A stretch of DNA of 64,000 nt from Coprinus comatus (Eukaryota > Basidiomycota > Agaricomycetes > Agaricales > Agaricaceae), in assembly GCA_034638255.1 (NCBI GenBank), contig JAWPGT010000042.1, positions 1-64,000 on the forward strand, given 5' to 3'. The notes under the pieces are model-generated. The model saw nothing but the letters and a program-made list of their open reading frames with translations. It did not search any database and had not been told where the DNA came from. Both the position numbers and the translations under genes were made by a program. Shown one piece after another: positions 57,000-64,000 of this stretch; within the stretch, counting starts at the first letter, position 1; every line of letters starts with the position of its first letter.

Positions 57000-59900
57000 T
57001 CACTGCAAGTACAACACGTCAAACTTGATTAAATAAGCAAAGGAACTGACATACGGAGAAAAACATCAGTTTCTTCTGATTTGCATGAATAGGCTTGTAA
57101 TTCGCTTTGTACGCCTCGATTGGGATTTCCCTTTCGCTTTGATCATCCGAAGTGAGTTGTACACCAGGTTCAAAGTGGTGCTTGCCTCGTGCACAAACAA
57201 TATCGGCATCTAGGAGATGCGTAATCAATGATACACAACTATATCATCAGGTCGAGGTAGAACTTACAATAAACGGGGGCTGGTATGGACACGGAACGCG
57301 TGGCTCGAGCATAGACATGACATAGGACAAAAGAAAGTTGTTGTATCGCATCGGCACTGTATCACCATGTTTATCAGCTCTACGTCACTGAGAGTTCAAT
57401 GAAAACATACCTGAGGCGATTATCCTAGGAGGGCACAACCACAAGGTCAGCGAGATTACGATCTGACACCACATAAATACTCACATCATATAACACCTGT
57501 AATAATCCGTTTTAACGGTCTAGCTGAGAACAAGTGGAAGGAAATAAACTTACCGCATAATGTGCTGGTCGACTGGTTCCGAGCAAACCGCCGTGACTCT
57601 GGAGGTACCAATCGAACTCGACAGGGCTTGTAATATCAGTGTCAATAATTGTTCCAGCAGGACAATTGCCTGATCGATCCGCCATGGTCCTTGGGTTCAG
57701 CCGAACGTGATGACGTTTGATAACAACGAGAAGGGTAATCTGAGGTCTAATCTTCAAATCTTCGCAAGCCTCTGGAACGCCGTGTCAGCTTACGTGCGTG
57801 ACTGGCACAGTAATGACATACTTTTAATAAGTGGTAACTCTACAGACGCAATTTAAAAAAAACCAGGATCAGCGCTGTGATTTCAAAAACTGAATGGCTA
57901 TTAACTCCTCTCACCTTCTTGCAGGACTTGCTCAAACTGTCCCTCGGAAACACCGTCTACGCAATATTACGATCAACATACTCATAATCAACAGAATAGA
58001 TGTTGATAGAGACATACCACGGTAGAAAATAAGCTTTTTCGGCGCATAAGATTTATTCTTTGTGATGAACTGATTGTAAGCGATATGTGAGGCCAAGATT
58101 TCCTATCATAGATTACATCAATAATCAATATTCGGAGACATGTCATAAGTTAACACATACCCTACACATGGAGCGCATATCATCTATCAGCTCTTGTCGT
58201 CCAACTTGCAATGAACTGGTAGCAATATATTTGGATGCAAGGCCATCCAAACTTCCGACAACGCACGTGAAAGATGGACGACCTTCAGCTCCAGGAGCAG
58301 GATGCTGTACATCGGCACCTATCATAATCATAATCCACGCACGGTAAGAACAGCTTCAAGAACAATGGACTGTTGCCACATACCCATGATGATCACAGGA
58401 TTAGCGGGGTCTGACAACAAAAGGGCACTGCGCCTTTCCACGTGGACATTAATTCCTCCTAGTTTCACATTGACCCTATGCGAATTATCGAATTATCACT
58501 TGAGACTACAACACAACGACAAAAAGGAAGACATACTTGAGAGCAACATTTGCCCAGTACTGGATATTTGCCCTGTAGCACTTCGGCGCTTTAAGGCATT
58601 GAGTTGCAACACCTTGCTGCAAAGGCGCGAACCATTACATCAATTGTTATGCCCAAAACCAAGAGAAGAAATAACGTACAACACAATCACCGAAGCTAAC
58701 AAAAAATTCCACACAATAAGAGGCATGAAGTCTAAAGAGGAATAAATGCACGTACTGCTTAACTGCTGAATAGATATCTGCATTCCCATCAGAAGGCAAA
58801 ACGATCACAATTAACTGCGGGGGACTTCTTTTCTGGCCAAAGGAAGCACTACCGGCGGCCTTTAATTGCTGAGGCACCCATCGTTCAGTATGTACCACAC
58901 CAACCGACCCACAAAACGACGTACTTGAACAATACCACCCTGTGGATTTCCTGAGGTCACCTGTGGATTAGTGTCATCCATCCTGATTCCTGCAATGTCG
59001 TATGACATTAGTCAAGCATTGGAGTGAAAAAAAGACAGTATACCGGTGCTTCGGAATCCACTAACAATATCCTGGATGGTTTGTTGAACGAGAGCGCCGT
59101 TAAACCTGTTATCAAACGAGACAATCAACCAATGATTGATTGTCATTGCTTGTACAAGTTTCTTGTCCGCCCTATCAAAAGCAAATATCAGGGACCTAAA
59201 GAAATGAATATCTATGAAACTTGCGTACATGTTCCATTTACCATCTCGGGGAGTCTGATCGACAGGAAATTGTTACATGAAAAAAAGATTGATAAGCAAA
59301 AAAGTACGTACAACTGTCTTTTCCTTGCTTCCAATGCCGTATTCCAACACAGGGGTATTCAGAACTCTCCCAGCAACTCTCAGAGGTCCGTTTGCAGTGT
59401 GGATATCCATTCCAAACTCGCGGATGTATTGTGATTGCCCGTATTGCAGTAGCTGCATAGAGAAGCCAAGGTTTAGCAGGTGCAAGAAAGATACGACAAA
59501 TTTAATACTTACATTGACTCCATTCCTAATCGCATTGAATCGTTGTTCTGGCCTTTGAGTAGAGAAGGCCACCATATCCTTTGTCTTGTCCGATGGCAAT
59601 TGTTTGCGCATAATTTGACCAGCTGGAACTTGACAGAGTTCCATTGGTACGAGTGCTCCTGTATTTCCAAGCTAGAATAGTATTTAATGAAGTGAATTAC
59701 TCAGAAATAAACTTGAATATACCTCAACACACAAAGCATGTGGATACTTCAAATTCTTCCCCGACTTCCTGTAATAGTCGGCAACAGTGATGACCTTTTT
59801 TTCCAGTTCGAACCTCAATGCATTTGCACTCTCTTTGGTAATCCTCTTGATTGGTCTCTTCTTCTCACCGGTAGAATTAGGGACGGTGACTCTCAACCCG

Positions 59901-61276
59901 GTCAAAAACTTTTGCAACATGATCCTGTCACGGTCAAACATTCTTTCAGTAAACATATTATAATCCTGTGAGCGCAGCTTTCCGAAGAAGTCGAGGCAAA
60001 GGTCCATAAGGCTACCTTGACGATACATCATACATGTTGCGATGTCCAGGTTTAGGAATAGACGGTTGGGTCCTGGACGAATAGACTGGAAATAGCCCCT
60101 CCAGAGCTCGATACCACCCCCAATTGCCGCATGACCATCGGGTGTAAAGAAGCTGCGCACGTTAAAGGGGAATCTGAGGTTGGGTTCCATGCGGATGATT
60201 GTATTGTATGCCTATATGCATTGTATTAACTCGTATTATTACAATCAGATGAAAATAAATAAAATACCGCAAGTGCTGTTTCGACGCCTGTGTCACGGCT
60301 TTGCTGACCCGCAATGTAACGGTGTAAAACGCTGGATAATTTTGTTTAAAGTCTTTCGAATAAGCACACATAAGACTCACTCCGTGTTGATCTTCGCCGC
60401 TTGCGTGAGCTTGAGGGTTTGGGGCATGGGGGGTTTGGAACCTGGTTTTGGCTCCGTCCTTCTGCCTCCACCGTTTTTTGGGGCCAACGAGAGCGTAAAC
60501 TGGAGCAGAAACAGAATAAATGCATGAATGGATTAAACAGAAAATGGGAATTTCGTACTGTGCGGGAATTACCACCCAACGGCAAATCAACGGGAGAATA
60601 AGCAATCTTGCGTCCATCGTAACCTACAGAGCTAATAAAGATGGTAGGATTCTCCTCTTGCACTTGTGTCATGATTTCCATGTTGGCGCGAGCTGGTAAT
60701 TTGTCGGGTTTGATTTCTAGCCACGCGTGGTTGAGCATATAACGACTTGAAACTGAGTTTACTTCTCCTTACCAACTATTCAACAGTAAGATTAGAATAT
60801 TCAAGTTAATCAACCTCTCAGAGATAGCCAACATACCATCGTACTGATAAATAGTGATGTTTGGGGCATCGACAGGGAAACAATTGACCTCGACCTCAAT
60901 TTGTCGCCCCGCATTCCCGAATCCTGGTCGCTTAACACCGACTGCGGTGACATGAGCTGATCAGGTGATGAGAGTTCAAGTTTAAATTTAGATTGGTTGA
61001 TATTGATGGGATGGGCGATAAGAAACAAAAGACGGAAAGAATTGCAGCGATCAATGCCCGTTATCTTGTCGAGCAACACGACTTACCTGCCGCAACATGG
61101 GATCCAGCTGGCGCTCCAGGTGCAGTACCCCTACCACGTTGTGGGGGGGCACCTCGAGGGCCACCTCGAACGCTAGGGGGACCTCCTCGAACACTAGGTG
61201 GACCACCTTGAGGACCACCACGAGGGGCACCTCGACCACCTCGACCGCCACGGCCTCCGGATCCTCTAGAAGCCAT
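57000..61276 (-). CDS. AGO: Argonaute protein (RNA silencing)
   Basis: Core nuclease of RNA interference, using small RNAs to cut complementary transcripts. Many short exons run from ATG 61276 to TGA 57000, where the stop follows LMFFS across the last intron. The N-terminus is an RG/RGG-rich tail ([20 protein letters not shown]). N, PAZ and PIWI domains follow: [73 protein letters not shown]. The PIWI catalytic residues are visible: [11 protein letters not shown] (D), the GRQE region (glutamate finger), [11 protein letters not shown] (D) and [14 protein letters not shown] (D, at 57202-57204), giving DEDD where animal slicers have [18 protein letters not shown] and GTSRPAHY are also present. 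It looks intact, about 900 aa by estimate. Confidence 0.92.
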
Positions 61277-61396
61277 TTATGATGAATATATGTGTTGGAT
61301 TTATGACTTTCAGGTGGGTATGATGAGTGTAGATAGCAAGAGAGACGAAGAAGTGTGGGTGGCTGTCAATTACTACTTATACGTATAGCAACATCA

Positions 61397-62195
61397 TCAC
61401 GTGCCGATGCCCCCGATCACCGTCAGACTGGCGCTCAATGCGACCAAGACCTGAAAAGCCCTCCACATACTCGAACTATTCCGTATTCGATCCATCTCCT
61501 TCTCTGCCTCCTCCTTCCGCTTTCTAGATCCACGCAGCAAGTCGTGGTATGCACCTAGAGGCGGAGAGTGTCTTGTCGGTCCAAATGCTGTTTCTGTCCG
61601 CGGTCGATTGTGGGGTGGAGTATATGCGTAGTCGGGTTGGGGTTTCTTGAATCCAGCACTGCGAGGACGGTATTCCCAAGCATAACCTGATCTAGAACCA
61701 GGGCCAGAAGATGGTGCCCGGGGGTTGTACGAAGTGTGAGAAGAAGAAGGTCTGGAGAGAAGACTGCGATCATATGCCCGTCTATACAAACATAGGTTAC
61801 AACTGACAAAGAAAGCCAATATGAGATACGCACCGTTGTCTGTCGTCTATGAGCACAGAATAAGCTTCGCTTGCGGCGGAGAATATTCCAGCAGACTCCG
61901 GGTCCTTGGATATATCAGGATGATGCTTCTTGCTCAACTGCGCACAACACGTTATTGATTGTTGTAAATAGCACAACCCGGGATTGACGTACCTGGTAGT
62001 AGTGTGACTGTTTTCATTCATTATCTTGCATTGTCTTTCGCATAAGCAGTCCCCACTTGCCTTGATTTGTGCTTTGGGTGCATTCCGGGAAACACCGAGC
62101 GTGGTGTAGTGGTCGGAGCATCGCCGAGTAGTACTAAATGTACGAGTGGCCCCTCTAAGACGACACGTTGAGGTAGTGGCCAAAGTGAAAGGCAT
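61397..62195 (-). CDS. J-domain (DnaJ-like) protein, probably mitochondrial
   Basis: Hsp70 co-chaperone. Four exons (62195-62061, 62007-61993, 61936/7-61834, 61781-61397; exon 3 starts at 61937) give 212 aa with exact phases. Residues 1-25 are Arg/Thr/Ser-rich without acids ([15 protein letters not shown]), like a mitochondrial presequence. The J domain follows ([19 protein letters not shown], then QLSKKHHPD with the HPD motif, then [16 protein letters not shown]). A Pro/Tyr/Arg-rich middle and a C-terminal hydrophobic segment ([20 protein letters not shown]) suggest membrane anchoring. Intron 1 uses a GC donor (AAG|GCAAGT) and exon 2 is a 15-nt microexon coding SHYYQ. It is 120 bp upstream of Argonaute on the same strand and head to head with ATG101. 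Confidence 0.85.
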
Positions 62196-62271
62196 AAGAA
62201 ATTGCAGGGTCACCCAGCCCATGCATGACTTGGCTGTCACGTGTACTGCCCCTCTACTCCTTTCCTCCACC
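62196..62271. promoter_or_regulatory. Bidirectional promoter, J-protein / ATG101
   Basis: Only 76 bp separate the two ATGs, so both promoters and leaders must share or overlap. The stretch contains ATGCATGACTTGGCTGTCACGT, including a CACGTG-like TCACGTG core near 62238. Confidence 0.55.
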
Positions 62272-63085
62272 ATGGCTGCCGTCAACAGCACCTTTCCAAC
62301 AATCACAATCGACCTTGTGAGTTATAAATGTCTGTTATACACTCTATTCTCATTGCATACACAGCTGCTGGACAGAGAAACGATTAATGACGTCCTTACT
62401 GGCATTCTCCACGCCATTCTCTTTCACAGGCTCTTTGGACTAATTAAACCCCAGACCTACGAAGTCCTCGGTGTAGCCATGGTCCGTACTCTCGTTTCCA
62501 ACCAGTCAATCCAATCTCACGTGTTTCTCTCAGCCAGGCGTATCAGACCCAGGCATGGAACAGCTGGTAGCAGACAAAGTAGAGACCTTCAGACGGGCCA
62601 TACAAGCTGATGCAAACAGACGAGGCCAGGTATGTCAAATGGTTCATCTCGAAGCCTTTGTTCAATCATCCACCAGTTGTTAATGACATTCTCTGAGAAA
62701 CGACCAAAGAAATCCTGGTATCAACTGTACGGAGCTGAAGAGCAGGTTCCTTGGGAACAATGGTATGCTCGAAACCCGACTCTTCCTTTTACTCACTCAA
62801 CGCACCCAATACAGGATCATTAATGTCGTACTGCGGCAACACAAGAACGACAGAGGTAAGTAAACCTTGATCTATATAATATCATTATATCTAACACCGT
62901 TAACAGAGCGAGACCTTGCCAATGCAGCACTGGCCTCAACCTTGAGTAAATCAATCTTCACAATGCTTACTCATACAGCTTCAGAACGAGGTAGAGCCGC
63001 CGTACCTCCTATAACCGAATTCAACGGCATATCACCCTTTCCATTCACAATTATCGCAAATGTCGGTGGTGAACAAATTCACTAA
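62272..63085 (+). CDS. ATG101: Autophagy-related protein 101
   Basis: HORMA-fold subunit of the Atg1/ULK1 initiation complex, partnering Atg13 in fungi that keep it (budding yeast has lost it). Six exons (62272-62316, 62365-62481, 62534-62629, 62677-62762, 62815-62855, 62907-63085) give 187 aa with exact phases. Landmarks are [22 protein letters not shown], shortened here to the core [17 protein letters not shown], then [23 protein letters not shown] and IINVVLRQ, with a C-terminus ending [16 protein letters not shown]. The W-E-x-W segment after the cysteine- or glutamine-rich turn is the family's most conserved part. The first exon codes only 15 residues. It is divergent from the J-protein gene. 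Confidence 0.9.
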
Positions 63086-64000
63086 CTCTCGTTATATGCA
63101 TATACCACTCTTGCCACTTCATACCAATCATCAGCTCTTCGGCATCTATGATTTTGATACACTTTATTCTTACTCTGACCGACCTGTCAAGGTCGAACGT
63201 CCATTTGCCTCTATAATCCCTTCCCTTTTAGTCGTCACGCTTAACAACCCCCTCGTATATCACCCCCATCCCGAGTTTACGTTACGGACCACTTTAGATT
63301 CTAGCTTAGCTACATATATGCGTCATACATGCCACTTATTCTCTCAAGCTATGTATGTCATTATACTGTATATTGTATGTACTTTGTATTTATTATATTC
63401 CTTTGTTAATACTTTCTTGAACAATTTCACATATGCATACGCACATACATACGTTGCTATTTTCTTGTAAATAAAATAAAATTCACAGACTCTTGATTGC
63501 GTTGACGTCATGTAGTATGAAATTATATACACACACACACACCAAACCTTCAAATGGTCATTGACCGTAAATACCTACATATCACCAGCACTTACTCCGA
63601 GAGTACAATGAAAAAAAAACAATAGAACGGCGTCAAGTTGATACCTTAGAGATGACCATGCGTCCATGGTCCTTAATAATAATAAAACAATAGCATATAT
63701 TGTATTTTATTGTATTAATAGTCATTTCATCAAAAACTACCGCCCTGCATTTAACGTTCAAGGTATTAATTCCCTCCATAGTACCAATAAAAATAAAGGG
63801 CTGGGAGAAATCATTAATTTTGACAAAATGAGGAGATGGATTTTGTTACCAAAACATATCACAAAAGAAAAGAAGAAAAAAATCTGCAAGGTCCGCTCCT
63901 CCCCCTCCCATTTTCTATATTCAGATCAACAGCAAGACCCATCTACAAAACATCATCTGACGCCGGCGACCCGAATATTTTTCACGAACCCCGAAGACTT
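63086..64000. other. Intergenic, no gene seen
   Basis: 3' flank of ATG101, AT-rich, with an (AC)7 run at 63529-63542. The frame at 63060-63470 overlaps the ATG101 end out of frame and is not supported. Confidence 0.5.
63529..63542 (+). repeat. (AC)7 microsatellite
   Basis: Seven AC units. Confidence 0.75.

Overview
The window is nuclear DNA of a filamentous basidiomycete, most likely a mushroom-forming Agaricomycete. The reasons are short GT-AG introns of about 50-65 bp throughout, a ricin-B-lectin/'macrofage activating glycoprotein' gene of a type common in Agaricomycetes, an expanded F-box family, and conserved fungal genes (Argonaute, ATG101, TDG-type glycosylase, Faa-type acyl-CoA synthetase). 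The species cannot be named from the sequence.

Layout. (1) 1-23.5 kb is a rapidly evolving accessory block. It holds two of three copies of a head-to-head MFS transporter/F-box gene pair, F-box genes in every state from intact to a 140-bp scrap, three interferon-inducible-6/27-like (ISG12-type) membrane genes, a secreted lectin gene, and one conserved gene, a thymine/uracil-DNA glycosylase with nine exons. A 278-bp transposon-like element with 94-bp perfect terminal inverted repeats lies at 5258-5535, inside a wider inverted repeat. (2) 23.5-45.7 kb is AT-rich and almost gene-free. I can support only a tRNA-Ile(AAU) and one Pro/Ser-rich conserved-looking protein gene. (3) 45.7-52.7 kb carries two intact F-box genes, a second identical tRNA-Ile(AAU) in opposite orientation, and the third MFS/F-box pair, inverted relative to the first two. 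(4) 53.2-63.1 kb is a conserved block: long-chain acyl-CoA synthetase, Argonaute, a J-domain protein and ATG101, the last two head to head across 76 bp.

How the genes relate. The F-box proteins look like SCF substrate receptors with fast-changing C-terminal halves. Their repeated pairing with one MFS transporter suggests that the divergent pair is the unit that duplicates. Two genes (ISG12-like copy C and the lectin gene) each appear to need one extra base within a short homopolymer run to read through. They are either recent pseudogenes or consensus errors. In the conserved block most exon models were checked by phase: the TDG, ATG101, J-protein, acyl-CoA synthetase and two ISG12-like models all sum to whole codons.

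The features most likely to be undescribed are the triplicated divergent MFS/F-box pair, the ISG12-like proteins with an extra N-terminal domain, and the CACTG-ended miniature element.
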